NCBI RefSeq assembly: GCF_900156745.1
Contig: NZ_LT707065.1
Span: 2,356,001 to 2,420,000, forward strand
Direction: 5' to 3'
Length of the DNA: 64,000 bases
Source of the DNA: Achromobacter sp. MFA1 R4
GTDB lineage: Bacteria > Pseudomonadota > Gammaproteobacteria > Burkholderiales > Burkholderiaceae_B
Positions 1 to 8,345 of this stretch are shown in pieces. Position 1 is the stretch's first letter. Every line of letters starts with the position of its first letter. A program made the translations under genes and the position numbers. The notes under the pieces were generated by a model, which saw only the letters and a list, made by a program, of their open reading frames with translations, did not search any database and had not been told where the DNA came from.

Positions 1-1164
1 GTCATTGATCTCGGCGTACGCCCGGCGCCATTTGGCGGGCGGGATCAGCTTCTCGACGCGCTCGACCAGCACGCGGCCATACCAGGAGCGGTCGAAGATG
101 GCGATGCGGCCATGGCTGGGTAGGCGGCGCCAGAAGCGCCACAGATAGGGCCGGGCCATTTCCTCGGTGGTGGGCGCGGAGATCGGCGTGATGTCGAACT
201 GCCGGGCGTCCAGCGCATGCGTGACGCGGCGGATCGCGCCGCCCTTGCCGGCGGCGTCCTGGCCTTCGAACACCAGGATCAGCGAGCGATTGCGGAACTT
301 GTCGGACCGGGCGGCGCAGGCCAGCCGGCCCTGCAGCAGGCCGAGTTCGGACTCGTAGTCGTCCTTGTCTTCCTTGGCGTCGTAGTCCAGTTTGCCCAGT
401 CGGTCGACGATGCGGGTGGAACTGGAATGCGCCACGAAGGCCGGCGGCAGGCGCGGCACGCCCCGGCGGCGCATGGCAAGCAGTACCGCCTCGGCCGTGC
501 GCACGGTTCGCAGGTTTTCGTCCGCGCTGGGGATCACCACCCAGGGCGCATGGCCGCAGTCGGTGTGATTGAGCACCACGTGGGCGCCGGCCCGGATGCG
601 GTCGAATTTCTTGTTGACCTTGAGATCCACCGGACTGACCTGCCAGGCGGTCTCCGGACTGGCCAAGAGGCGCTGCGCGCGCGCCTTCTGGGCCTTGGCC
701 GACAGATGAAACCACAGCTTGACGATCTGCACGCCCTCCGAGGCCAGCATGGTCTCGAAGCGCATGATGGCGGCCGCGTGCGCCTCGATGGCGTCCGCAT
801 TGGGCTTTTTGCGCGCGGCTTCGATCAGCAGCGGCGCATACCAGGAGCCGAACACGATGCCGGTGCTGCCCTTGGGCGGCAGGTCGCGCCAGTAGCGCCA
901 GAGCGGTGGGCGCTCCAGTTCGTCGCCTTCGCGCGGGCCGTAGGCCAGCGTGCGGATGTGGCGCGGGTCCATCCATTCATTGAGCAGATTGACCGTGGCG
1001 CCCTTGCCCGCGCCGTCGATCCCCGCCACCACGACCAGCAGGGTCTTGTCGGCCTGCTTGAGCCGTTCGTATTGCGCGTTGACCAGCGCGACCCGCAGCC
1101 GTTCTTCGAGCGCGTTGAATTCATCTTTTGATAGGGTCGGGTCGGCTTCGGCTTCGGCGAACAT
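1..1164 (-). CDS. pap: Polyphosphate:AMP phosphotransferase (PPK2 class II), C-terminus cut by window edge
   Basis: This PPK2-family kinase moves phosphate from polyphosphate to AMP (or a related nucleotide) in the cytoplasm. The frame is open from the ATG at 1164 to base 1, giving 388 residues of a protein that is usually about 500. Two kinase domains are visible, as in the fused class II enzymes. The first has a Walker A loop at residues 48-55 (GIDGAGKG). The second has the motif FEGQDAAGKGGA near residues 294-306. I chose the ATG at 1164 because the N-terminus then matches the short acidic leader usual before domain 1. The gene follows blh on the same strand, about 80 bases away. The missing part lies outside the window, and there is no sign of damage inside it. 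Confidence 0.88.
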   Translation of the reverse strand, partial: MFAEAEADPTLSKDEFNALEERLRVALVNAQYERLKQADKTLLVVVAGIDGAGKGATVNLLNEWMDPRHIRTLAYGPREGDELERPPLWRYWRDLPPKGSTGIVFGSWYAPLLIEAARKKPNADAIEAHAAAIMRFETMLASEGVQIVKLWFHLSAKAQKARAQRLLASPETAWQVSPVDLKVNKKFDRIRAGAHVVLNHTDCGHAPWVVIPSADENLRTVRTAEAVLLAMRRRGVPRLPPAFVAHSSSTRIVDRLGKLDYDAKEDKDDYESELGLLQGRLACAARSDKFRNRSLILVFEGQDAAGKGGAIRRVTHALDARQFDITPISAPTTEEMARPYLWRFWRRLPSHGRIAIFDRSWYGRVLVERVEKLIPPAKWRRAYAEIND

Positions 1165-1215
1165 GGATACGTCGGATCGGGTTGCTGCGATCGGGCGATC
1201 TTGCGGGATATGGCT

Positions 1216-1237
1216 GCGCGGCGCAAGTGCGCCGCGC
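1216..1237. repeat. Perfect 10-bp-stem hairpin between blh and pap
   Basis: GCGCGGCGCA and its exact reverse complement are separated by only AG, so the effective loop is about CAAGTG. The hairpin lies between the blh stop and the pap start. Neither side has a T tract, so it is not a canonical intrinsic terminator. It could act as a mRNA 3'-end stabiliser or processing signal for blh. Its function is not known. Confidence 0.45.
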
Positions 1238-1243
1238 CGCGGC

Positions 1244-2107
1244 TCAAAGCGCGTTGACGGGAATCTTGAGATATCTCACGCCGTTGTCTTCGGCGGGCGG
1301 GAAATGTCCCGCGCGGATGTTGACCTGGATCGCGGGCAGGATCAGCGTGGGCATGCCCAGCGTGGCGTCGCGCCGGGTGCGCATGGCGACGAACTCGTCC
1401 TCGCTCACGCCGTCGCGCACGTGGATGTTGGCGCGGCGCTGCTCGGCCACGGTGGTTTCCCAGGCGACCTCGCGGCTTTCCGGCGGATAGTCGTGGCACA
1501 TGAACAGCCGCGTGGCGTCCGGCAGGCTCAACAGGCGCCGGATCGACCGGTACAGCAGGTGCGCATCGCCGCCGGGAAAGTCGCAGCGCGCCGTGCCCAC
1601 GTCCGGCATGAAGAGCGTGTCGCCGACAAACGCCGCGTCGCCGATCAGGTAGGCCATGTCGGCCGGGGTGTGTCCGGGCACGTGGATGGCGGTGGCGGTC
1701 AACGTGCCGATCTGGAATGTCTCGCCGTCGGCGAACAGGTGGCCGAACTGCGATCCGTCGAGCTGGAATTCGGGTTCCAGGTTCAGGATCTTCTTGAAGA
1801 CGCCCTGCACGGTCCGGATGCTCTGGCCGATGGCGATGACGCCGCCCAGCTGCCGCTGCAGGTAGGGGGCGGCGGATAGATGGTCCGCGTGGGCGTGGGT
1901 TTCCAGCAGCCAGACGGTCCGCAGCCCGTGCTCGCGCACGTAGTCGGCCACGCGGTCGGCATTGGCCGTGCTGCTGCGGCCCGACTTGGGATCGTAGTCG
2001 AGCACCGAATCGATGATGGCGCAGGCGCCGCCGGGCCCGGGTTCGTGGACGACGTAGGTGACGGTGCCGGTGACGGAGTCGAAAAATGCCTGGATCTGCG
2101 GGTTCAT
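1244..2107 (-). CDS. blh: Blh-type persulfide dioxygenase (MBL-fold hydrolase)
   Basis: This 287-residue metallo-beta-lactamase-fold protein belongs to the ETHE1/Blh group, which oxidises glutathione persulfide to sulfite during sulfide detoxification. The metal-binding signature is visible at residues 71-76 (HAHADH), followed by HVPGHT, the GDTLF strand and a late histidine in MCHDY. That is the family's mononuclear-iron pattern. It is transcribed away from bigR and the two YeeE-type permease genes, sharing a short AT-rich intergenic region. The same genes form the BigR regulon in Xylella and Agrobacterium. The persulfide dioxygenase role is inferred from the motif and this context. A general MBL hydrolase is the alternative. 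Confidence 0.8.
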   Translation of the reverse strand: MNPQIQAFFDSVTGTVTYVVHEPGPGGACAIIDSVLDYDPKSGRSSTANADRVADYVREHGLRTVWLLETHAHADHLSAAPYLQRQLGGVIAIGQSIRTVQGVFKKILNLEPEFQLDGSQFGHLFADGETFQIGTLTATAIHVPGHTPADMAYLIGDAAFVGDTLFMPDVGTARCDFPGGDAHLLYRSIRRLLSLPDATRLFMCHDYPPESREVAWETTVAEQRRANIHVRDGVSEDEFVAMRTRRDATLGMPTLILPAIQVNIRAGHFPPAEDNGVRYLKIPVNAL

Positions 2108-2189
2108 GAGTCTTCGCGTGAGGGACTGGCGCGGGGCCTGAGCGGGGCTTGAGCGGGGCGCAAGGGCGCCCCGGCAGGATCAATTTACG

Positions 2190-2222
2190 ACATTAAATAA
2201 TATTTGCATATAGTTTATTTGA
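2190..2222. promoter_or_regulatory. AT-rich dyad, candidate BigR operator between blh and bigR
   Basis: An unusually AT-rich stretch separates the divergent blh and bigR genes in otherwise GC-rich DNA. It holds the dyad AAATAA (2195-2200) and TTATTT (2215-2220), 14 bases apart. Further A/T runs continue to about 2232 and could supply -10 elements. BigR proteins bind AT-rich inverted repeats overlapping their own promoter, so the placement fits autoregulation plus control of blh. The exact box is inferred. Confidence 0.55.
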
Positions 2223-2274
2223 AAATATAATGATATGGTCATTTTCGCTAATCAAAGCAACCGCCCCGCCCATC

Positions 2275-2610
2275 ATGAATGCCCCCCTTACCGACTGCGA
2301 ACTCGCCGCCCTGCGCGAATCCGCCACCCAGGCTTGCGCCTTGCTCAAGGCCCTGGCCAATGAAGACCGCCTGCTGCTGCTGTGCCAATTGGTCCAGAGC
2401 GAACGCAATGTGGGCGAGCTCGAATCGTTGACCGGCATCCGCCAGCCGACCCTCTCGCAACAGCTGGGCGTGCTGCGCGACGAAGGGCTGGTCGCGACGC
2501 GTCGCGAGGGCAAGTACATCTACTACCAGATGGCCAGCTTCGAGGTCAGCCAGGTCATGAAGACGCTCTCCAGTTTGTACTGCGGGCGCGCCATGGAGTC
2601 ACTCAAATGA
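2275..2610 (+). CDS. bigR: ArsR-family sulfide/persulfide-sensing repressor
   Basis: This 111-residue winged-helix ArsR/SmtB protein has its recognition helix around residues 57-70 (QPTLSQQLGVLRDEG). It carries Cys37 and Cys103, 66 residues apart. Xylella BigR uses Cys42 and Cys108, also 66 apart, as its persulfide/disulfide redox switch, and no metal-site histidine cluster is seen. I used the internal ATG at 2275, since an upstream in-frame start at 2230 would lie inside the probable promoter. The stop overlaps the next gene's start (ATGA at 2607-2610), implying translational coupling. It probably represses its own operon and blh until sulfide rises. Confidence 0.85.
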   Translation: MNAPLTDCELAALRESATQACALLKALANEDRLLLLCQLVQSERNVGELESLTGIRQPTLSQQLGVLRDEGLVATRREGKYIYYQMASFEVSQVMKTLSSLYCGRAMESLK

Positions 2611-3038
2611 ACGTGGACTGGTCCGCCTTCACCCCGGGCGCCGGCACTGCCGGCGGCCTGCTCATCGGCGCCGGCGCGGTGCTGCTGATGCTGGGCGCGG
2701 GACGCATCGCCGGCATCAGCGGCATCCTGGGCGGGTTGCTGACGCCCGAGCGCGGCGGGAGCTGGCGGCTGGCCTTCCTGTTGGGGCTGTGCGCCGCGCC
2801 CTGGCTGTTTCGCGCGTTCTCCGAACTGCCGGCCATCACCGTCGATGCCAGCACGCCGCGCCTGATCGTGGCGGGCCTGTTGGTCGGCCTGGGCACCCGC
2901 TACGGCTCCGGATGCACCAGCGGACACGGCGTGTGCGGGCTGTCGCGGGGATCGCGACGCTCGATCGCCGCCACGGCCATCTTCATGGCCGCGGGCTTTG
3001 CAACGGTCTACGTGCTGCGGCACGTCGTGGGAGCCTGA
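2607..3038 (+). CDS. pmpA: YeeE/YedE-family inner-membrane sulfur transporter, first half
   Basis: This 143-residue membrane protein has about four hydrophobic segments and the family motif [18 protein letters not shown] at roughly residues 96-113. The conserved cysteines there are the residues that handle thiosulfate or persulfide in YeeE/TsuA relatives. The ATG overlaps the bigR stop. With the next gene it forms the two-part PmpA/PmpB arrangement, each corresponding to half of a full-length YeeE. It probably moves a reduced sulfur species across the inner membrane. The direction and exact substrate cannot be read from sequence. Confidence 0.75.
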   Translation: MNVDWSAFTPGAGTAGGLLIGAGAVLLMLGAGRIAGISGILGGLLTPERGGSWRLAFLLGLCAAPWLFRAFSELPAITVDASTPRLIVAGLLVGLGTRYGSGCTSGHGVCGLSRGSRRSIAATAIFMAAGFATVYVLRHVVGA

Positions 3039-3039
3039 C

Positions 3040-3486
3040 ATGGCCGCGCTCTACGCTTTCGCCGCCGGTCTCGTCTTTGGTCTGGGCCTGCTCGTCTCGG
3101 GGCTAGCCGATCCCGCGCGCGTGCTGGGCTTTCTGGACCTGGCCGGCCTGTGGAATCCCACGCTTGCCTTCGTGATGGGCGGCGCCGTGCTGGCGACCAG
3201 CATCGGCTACGCGTTCCTGCGGCGGCGCACGCACAGCCTGTCGGGCGAACCCTTGCGCTGGCCGCAGGCCACGCGGATCGATTGGCGCCTGGCCGGCGGC
3301 AGCCTGGCGTTCGGCGTGGGCTGGGGCGTGGCGGGCTTCTGCCCGGGGCCGGCGCTGGTCGCCGCGGCGGCGGGCATCGGCGAGGCCGCCGTCTTCGTGG
3401 CGGCCATGATCGCCGGCATGCTGATCTACTCGGTTATCGAGCGCGTGCAGCGCCGCGCCAGTGACGCGGCCGCCCCTCGCGCCTAG
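3040..3486 (+). CDS. pmpB: YeeE/YedE-family inner-membrane sulfur transporter, second half
   Basis: This 148-residue membrane protein has four likely helices and the partner motif GVGWGVAGFCPGPALV near residues 100-115, including the conserved Cys of the second YeeE half. The start at 3040 lies two bases after the pmpA stop and continues the GAGCCTGACATGG junction, so the two are certainly co-transcribed. A longer in-frame start at 2998 would overlap pmpA by 41 bases and was rejected. It completes the sulfide-response operon bigR-pmpA-pmpB and probably pairs with PmpA in one channel. Confidence 0.75.
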   Translation: MAALYAFAAGLVFGLGLLVSGLADPARVLGFLDLAGLWNPTLAFVMGGAVLATSIGYAFLRRRTHSLSGEPLRWPQATRIDWRLAGGSLAFGVGWGVAGFCPGPALVAAAAGIGEAAVFVAAMIAGMLIYSVIERVQRRASDAAAPRA

Positions 3487-3491
3487 CCCCG

Positions 3492-4760
3492 CTACTCGTA
3501 CGTCCGGATGTCGTCGATGACCTTGCCATCGTTCGGCAGGCCGCCCTCGGCCACCCATTCGACGTCGGCGCGCAGCTTGGTCACGTCGCGCGCCGAGTCG
3601 GCGATGCGCCGGGCCAGCGCCTCGCTCTGGTCCCGCGTTTCGACCTTCAGCACCATGCGGTCCGACCCGGTGGTGCCGCTGATGACGAGCCGGGCCCGCA
3701 GGATCTCCGGGTGCCGCCGCGCCACGTCGGCCACTTGCGACGGATGCACGAACATGCCGCGCACCTTGGTGGTCTGGTCGGCGCGTCCCATCCAGCCCCG
3801 GATGCGCGTGTTGGTGCGTCCGCAGGGCGAGATGCCGGGCATGACCGCGGACAGGTCGCCGGTGCCGAAGCGCACCAGCGGGTAATCGGGGTTCAGCGTG
3901 GTCACGACCACTTCGCCGACTTCGCCCTCGGGCACGGGCTCGCCGGTGCCCGGACGCACGATTTCCACGATGATGTCCTCGCCCACCACCAGGCCCTCGC
4001 GGGCCGGCGTCTCGAACGCGATCATGCCCAGGTCGGCGCTGCCGTAGGCCTGGTAGCCGTCGATCCCGCGCGCGGCCAGCCAGTCGCGCAGCGACGGCGG
4101 AAAGGCCTCGCCTGAAACCAGCGCGCGGCGCAGCGAATCGAGCTTCACGCCCAGTTCGTCCGACTTTTCCAGGATGATCTTCAGGAAGCTCGGCGTGCCG
4201 GTATAGCCGCTAGGCGCCAGGTCCTGGATCGCGCGCACCTGCTGTTCGGTCTGGCCGGTGCCTCCCGGGAACACCGTGCAGCCCACGGCATGGGCCGCGG
4301 TTTCCATCATCGAGCCGGCCGGCGTGAAGTGGTAGGAAAAGCAGTTGTAGGCCAGCTCGCCGGCGCGAAAGCCCGCGGCGTACAGGGCGCGGGCAAAGCG
4401 CCAGTAATCCGACCGCGCGCTTTCCGGTTCGTAGATCGGGCCGGGTGAGGCGAACACGCGCATGGCCTGGCCCCAGCCGATGGCGGAAAAGCCGCCGAAG
4501 GCCTTTTCGGGGCCCGGGGCACGGCTTGCGTCGTCGCGGCTGAGCTGCTGGCGCTCCAGCAGTTCATGCTTGCGCAGCACGGGTAGCCGGGCCAGGGCCT
4601 CGCGCGAGGTGATCATGGCGGGGTCGACGCCGCGCAGTTGCTCGGCAATGGCCGGCGCGCGCGCGACCGCCCGCGCAATCGCCCCAGGCAGGGCGGCCAT
4701 CAGATCGCGCTCGCGTTGCTCGGGCGCGCGGGTTTCGAGGTCATCGAAAAACTCGGACAT
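3492..4760 (-). CDS. Divergent PaaK-like AMP-forming acyl-CoA ligase
   Basis: This 422-residue protein resembles phenylacetate-CoA ligase over most of its length: a GYTGTPSFL region, a YGSADLG motif, the FGTGDLS adenylation motif and a C-terminal lysine in GKVIDD. The glycine-rich phosphate loop of the superfamily ([ST]SG[ST]TGKP) is not present. Its place at residues 104-112 reads ASPGPIYEP. I started at the ATG at 4760, because the upstream extension to 4817 is compositionally unlike a ligase N-terminus. It is the last gene of the minus-strand LIV/ligase cluster. It may activate the acid the transporter brings in. Substrate unknown. Confidence 0.72.
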   Translation of the reverse strand: MSEFFDDLETRAPEQRERDLMAALPGAIARAVARAPAIAEQLRGVDPAMITSREALARLPVLRKHELLERQQLSRDDASRAPGPEKAFGGFSAIGWGQAMRVFASPGPIYEPESARSDYWRFARALYAAGFRAGELAYNCFSYHFTPAGSMMETAAHAVGCTVFPGGTGQTEQQVRAIQDLAPSGYTGTPSFLKIILEKSDELGVKLDSLRRALVSGEAFPPSLRDWLAARGIDGYQAYGSADLGMIAFETPAREGLVVGEDIIVEIVRPGTGEPVPEGEVGEVVVTTLNPDYPLVRFGTGDLSAVMPGISPCGRTNTRIRGWMGRADQTTKVRGMFVHPSQVADVARRHPEILRARLVISGTTGSDRMVLKVETRDQSEALARRIADSARDVTKLRADVEWVAEGGLPNDGKVIDDIRTYE

Positions 4761-4841
4761 GGGATCGCACCTTCTCGTGTGCCGGTTTGCGGCGCCGTTG
4801 CCAGCGCCATGCGGCAAGCGCTGGCTTGCGCGCGTCGGGAA

Positions 4842-5678
4842 TCAGGCCAGCCAGCGTTTGCGGCGGCGATAGAACTTGTTGTCTCGGAAACTCTTGCGTT
4901 CCCCGCTGGAAATGCCCAGGTAGAACTCCTTGACGTCCTCGTTTTGCGCCAGGTCGGAAGCGGCGCCGTCCATCATCACGCGCCCGTTTTCCAGGATGTA
5001 GCCGTAATCGGCGTACCGGAGCGCGATGTTGGTGTTCTGTTCCGCCAGCAGGAAGCTCACGCGCTCGCGCTGGTTCAGGTCGCGCACGATCTCGAAGATC
5101 TCTTCGACGATCTGCGGCGCCAGGCCCATGGACGGCTCGTCCAGCAGGATCATGTTGGGATTGGCCATCAGCGCGCGTCCGATCGCGGTCATCTGCTGCT
5201 CGCCGCCCGAGGTGTATCCGGATTGGCTGGTGCGGCGTTGCTTCAGGCGCGGGAAGTACTGATAGACCCGTTCCAGCGCCGCGCTGGTGTCGGCGCGGCT
5301 CATGCTGCGGGTGTAGGCCCCGGTCAGCAGGTTCTCCTCGATGGTGAGGTGGGCAAAGCAATGCCGGCCCTCCATCACCTGCACGACGCCGCGCTTGACC
5401 AGCTCGGCGGGCGTCAACCTTTCGATGCGCTGGCCGCGGTACTGGATGTGGCCCTTGGTGACGTCCCCGCGCTCGCCCTTGAGCAGGTTCGAGATCGCGC
5501 GCAGCGTGGTGGTCTTGCCTGCGCCGTTCGCGCCCAGCAGCGCCACGATGCGGCCTTCCGGCACCTGCAGGGATACCCCCTTGAGCACCAGGATCACGTG
5601 GTTGTAGATCACCTCGATGCCGTTCACATCGAGCAGCACCTGGGGCGCGTCGGCGGCGGCGATATTGGCGTCGTTCAT
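4842..5678 (-). CDS. livF: LIV-type ABC transporter ATPase (LivF-like)
   Basis: This 278-residue ATPase energises a branched-chain-amino-acid-type importer. The Walker A loop GANGAGKTT, a TSGGEQQM signature and the Walker B MILLDEPSMGLAP are all intact. LivF proteins usually run about 235 residues. The extra length here is an N-terminal lead and a basic C-terminal tail (SFRDNKFYRRRKR). The start at 5678 was chosen because an AGGA lies a proper six bases upstream. The ATG two codons earlier is too close to it. The gene sits between the binding protein and the PaaK-like ligase. Confidence 0.85.
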   Translation of the reverse strand: MNDANIAAADAPQVLLDVNGIEVIYNHVILVLKGVSLQVPEGRIVALLGANGAGKTTTLRAISNLLKGERGDVTKGHIQYRGQRIERLTPAELVKRGVVQVMEGRHCFAHLTIEENLLTGAYTRSMSRADTSAALERVYQYFPRLKQRRTSQSGYTSGGEQQMTAIGRALMANPNMILLDEPSMGLAPQIVEEIFEIVRDLNQRERVSFLLAEQNTNIALRYADYGYILENGRVMMDGAASDLAQNEDVKEFYLGISSGERKSFRDNKFYRRRKRWLA

Positions 5679-5746
5679 AAACATTCCTGCAGCGTGGCGG
5701 CGGCCGGCCGTCAAGGCGGCCGCCGGTTCATATCAACATGCGTTGC

Positions 5747-5774
5747 GCGCCCGCCGCGTTGTCGCGACGGGCGC
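5747..5774 (-). promoter_or_regulatory. Hairpin between binding-protein gene and livF
   Basis: GCGCCCG (5747-5753) pairs with CGGGCGC (5768-5774) just after the substrate-binding-protein stop and before livF. No T run follows on the minus strand. Such hairpins often protect the abundant binding-protein mRNA and reduce downstream readthrough. That role is inferred from position only. Confidence 0.35.
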
Positions 5775-5784
5775 TCCAGGGGCA

Positions 5785-7122
5785 TCACTCACACTTGCGG
5801 GGGGTAATGTTCTTTTCCTTGGCGTACTTGGCCGCCGATTCCTTGACCATGGGGTCCAGGATCGACTTGTCCGACTGATACCAGTCGGAAACGACCTTGA
5901 ACTTGGAACCGTCCCACTGCACGATGCGCGCCCAGTCGTCGCCCATGTGATTGGCGCACGAGGTCTTGACCGGACGCATGATCTGGCCAAAGCCCAGCTT
6001 GTCGAGCTTTTCCTGGGTCAGGTCCAGGTTCTCGAAGCCCCAGCGCACCTGTTCCGGCGTCAACGCCTTGCCCTTGCCGAACTTCTCCTGCGCGGCGCGG
6101 ATGGCTTCCACCTGCAGCATCGAGATCATCATGCCGCGCGTATGGGCAATGGTGCCCAGCGTGGTGTTGCCGGTCTTGTCCGAGCCCTGGCCCTTGTCGT
6201 ATACGTACTTCTTCAGATCGTCGTAGACCTTGTCGGTGTCGGCGCCGCTGTTGTGGACCGTGATGGCGTTGTAGCCCTTGGCGACATCGCCCAGATCCTT
6301 GACGTCGCCTTCGGAGCCGGCCCACCAGATCGCGTACATCTTGTCGCGCGGATAGCCGCTGGCCTGCGCCTCGCGGATGGCGGTGGGCGTCATGATGCCG
6401 GCGCTCCACAGCAGCACGTAGTTCGGGCGGGCCTGGCGGATCTGCAGCCAGGTGGACTTTTGCTCCACGCCGGGGGCGGTCACGGGGTACAGCAGCAGTT
6501 CGAAGCCTTCCTTGGCCGCGCGCTTCTGCAGCAGCGGGATCGGCTCCTTGCCGTAGGGCGAATCGTGGTAGACCAGGGCGATCTTCTTGCCCTTGAGCTT
6601 GTCCATGCCGCCTTCTTTCTTGGCGATGTCCTGGATCATCACGTCGGCCGCGGTCCAGTACGTGCCCAGCAGCGGGAAGTTCCACTGGAACACGCTGCCG
6701 TCCACGGACTGCGACAGGCCGTAGCCCATCGTTTCGACCGGCACCTTGTCGATGATCGCCTTGTCGCTGACCGCGAAGGTGATGCCGGTGGACTGGGTGT
6801 CGAAGCCCGACGCGCCAGTGCCCTTGCCCTTCAGGCGTTCGTAGCACTCCACGCCGCGGTCCGTGGCGTAGGAGGTTTCGCATTCTTCGTACGTGATCTT
6901 GACGCCGTTCACGCCGCCATCGCGCTCGTTGATGAGCTTCAGGTAGTCCAGCTTGCCGTCGGCCCAGGGAATGCCCAGCGGCGCAAACGAGCCCGTGCGA
7001 TACACCAGCAACGGAACGAACTGCTCTTCGGCCGCCATCGCCGGCGTGACCACGGCGCTTGCGGCGCCGGCTGCGGCCATCAGGGCTGCCGCCAACTTCA
7101 GGTTAAGACGCTTCATCTCCAT
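5785..7122 (-). CDS. LIV-type ABC transporter periplasmic substrate-binding protein
   Basis: This 445-residue type-I periplasmic binding protein of the LivK superfamily is exported by a clear signal peptide: basic MKRLNLKL, a hydrophobic core, and cleavage near AMA|AEE. It is longer than LivK (about 370), like the subfamily found in transporter/ligase clusters. Repeated Rossmann features such as KIALVYHDSPYGKE and a YVLLWSAG segment are visible. An AGGAGG sits just upstream of the start. A second ATG two codons in is equally possible. It should set the specificity of the importer encoded around it. The ligand is not predictable here, but nearby ligases point to a carboxylic acid rather than an amino acid. 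Confidence 0.82.
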   Translation of the reverse strand: MEMKRLNLKLAAALMAAAGAASAVVTPAMAAEEQFVPLLVYRTGSFAPLGIPWADGKLDYLKLINERDGGVNGVKITYEECETSYATDRGVECYERLKGKGTGASGFDTQSTGITFAVSDKAIIDKVPVETMGYGLSQSVDGSVFQWNFPLLGTYWTAADVMIQDIAKKEGGMDKLKGKKIALVYHDSPYGKEPIPLLQKRAAKEGFELLLYPVTAPGVEQKSTWLQIRQARPNYVLLWSAGIMTPTAIREAQASGYPRDKMYAIWWAGSEGDVKDLGDVAKGYNAITVHNSGADTDKVYDDLKKYVYDKGQGSDKTGNTTLGTIAHTRGMMISMLQVEAIRAAQEKFGKGKALTPEQVRWGFENLDLTQEKLDKLGFGQIMRPVKTSCANHMGDDWARIVQWDGSKFKVVSDWYQSDKSILDPMVKESAAKYAKEKNITPRKCE

Positions 7123-7255
7123 TTACCTCCTGCGTGGTGCTTGGGTAGTAGACCCTGGGACACCGGGATTGGCCCGGTCTGGAGCCGGGTATTCGGGACG
7201 CAGATCCGGGGCGGTCGTGCCGCGACGGATCCACGGAAGTCAAAACGAAACGCGA

Positions 7256-8320
7256 TCAGTGGGGGAACGGCCAGATCCTCAGCTTTTCCTTGCCGATGCT
7301 CCACAGGCGCGCCAGGCCGTGCGGCTCGGCGATCAGGAAGAACACGATCAGCGCGCCAAAAACCATATGTTCGATGTGGGCCGCGGTGTCCACCGACAGC
7401 GGCAGGCCCAGCATGTGCGGAATGTTCGACAGGGCCACGGGAATCAGCACGATGAACGCGGCGCCGAAGAAGCTGCCGATGATCGAGCCCAGGCCGCCGA
7501 TGATGACCATGAACAGGAGCTGGAACGAGCGCCCGAGGTCGAATGCCAGCGGCTCCCACGAACCGAGGTGGATGTAGCCCCACAACGCCCCGGCCACGCC
7601 GACGATGAACGAGCTGACCGCGAATGCCGTCAGCTTGGCGTACATGGGACGGATGCCGATGACCGAGGCGGCCACGTCCATGTCGCGGATCGCCATCCAT
7701 TGCCGGCCGATCGCGCCCCGCACCAGGTTCTTGGCCAGCAGGCTGAAGACCACCACCAGGATCAGCACGAACAGGTACTTCTCCATGGCGCTCTGCACCG
7801 GCAGCCCGAAGGCCGTCAGCGGCGGCACCGACACGCTGCCCGAGGACGAGTAGTTGGTAAAGAACGGAATCCGCAGGAACGCCCAATCCACGAAGAATTG
7901 CGCGGCCAGCGTCGCCACCGCCAGGTACAGGCCGCGGATGCGCAGGCTGGGTATGCCGAAGATCACGCCGACGACGGTGGCAAAGCATCCTCCCAGCAGG
8001 ATCTGCAGGACGAGCGGCATGCCCGGAAAGCGCACGCCGAAGTTCCAGGCGGCATAGGCGCCCACCGCCATGAATGCGCCGGTCCCCAGCGAGATCTGGC
8101 CGCAGTAGCCGACCAGGATATTCAGGCCCACGGCGGCCAGCGCCAGGATCAGGAACGGGATCAGGATGGCGCGCAGCAGGTAGTCGCTGGCCAGCGCCGG
8201 GACGGCGATGAACGCCACCGCCATCAGCAACCCGATGAAGACGCGATCCTGGCGGATCGGGAAGATCTGCTGGTCAGCGCGATAGCTGGTCTTGAATTGG
8301 CCGTTTTCGCGATAGAACAT
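7256..8320 (-). CDS. livM: LIV-type ABC transporter permease (LivM-like)
   Basis: This 354-residue inner-membrane permease has about eight to ten hydrophobic helices and the LivM coupling region with GIRPMYAKLTAFAVSSF. It follows livH in transcription order with a 25-base gap, and 133 bases separate it from the binding-protein gene downstream. The N-terminus (MFYRENGQFKTSYRADQQ) is soluble and probably cytoplasmic, as in this subfamily. With LivH it forms the membrane channel of the importer. Confidence 0.85.
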   Translation of the reverse strand: MFYRENGQFKTSYRADQQIFPIRQDRVFIGLLMAVAFIAVPALASDYLLRAILIPFLILALAAVGLNILVGYCGQISLGTGAFMAVGAYAAWNFGVRFPGMPLVLQILLGGCFATVVGVIFGIPSLRIRGLYLAVATLAAQFFVDWAFLRIPFFTNYSSSGSVSVPPLTAFGLPVQSAMEKYLFVLILVVVFSLLAKNLVRGAIGRQWMAIRDMDVAASVIGIRPMYAKLTAFAVSSFIVGVAGALWGYIHLGSWEPLAFDLGRSFQLLFMVIIGGLGSIIGSFFGAAFIVLIPVALSNIPHMLGLPLSVDTAAHIEHMVFGALIVFFLIAEPHGLARLWSIGKEKLRIWPFPH

Positions 8321-8345
8321 GTTTTATCCTTGGTGAGCCGCGGGC

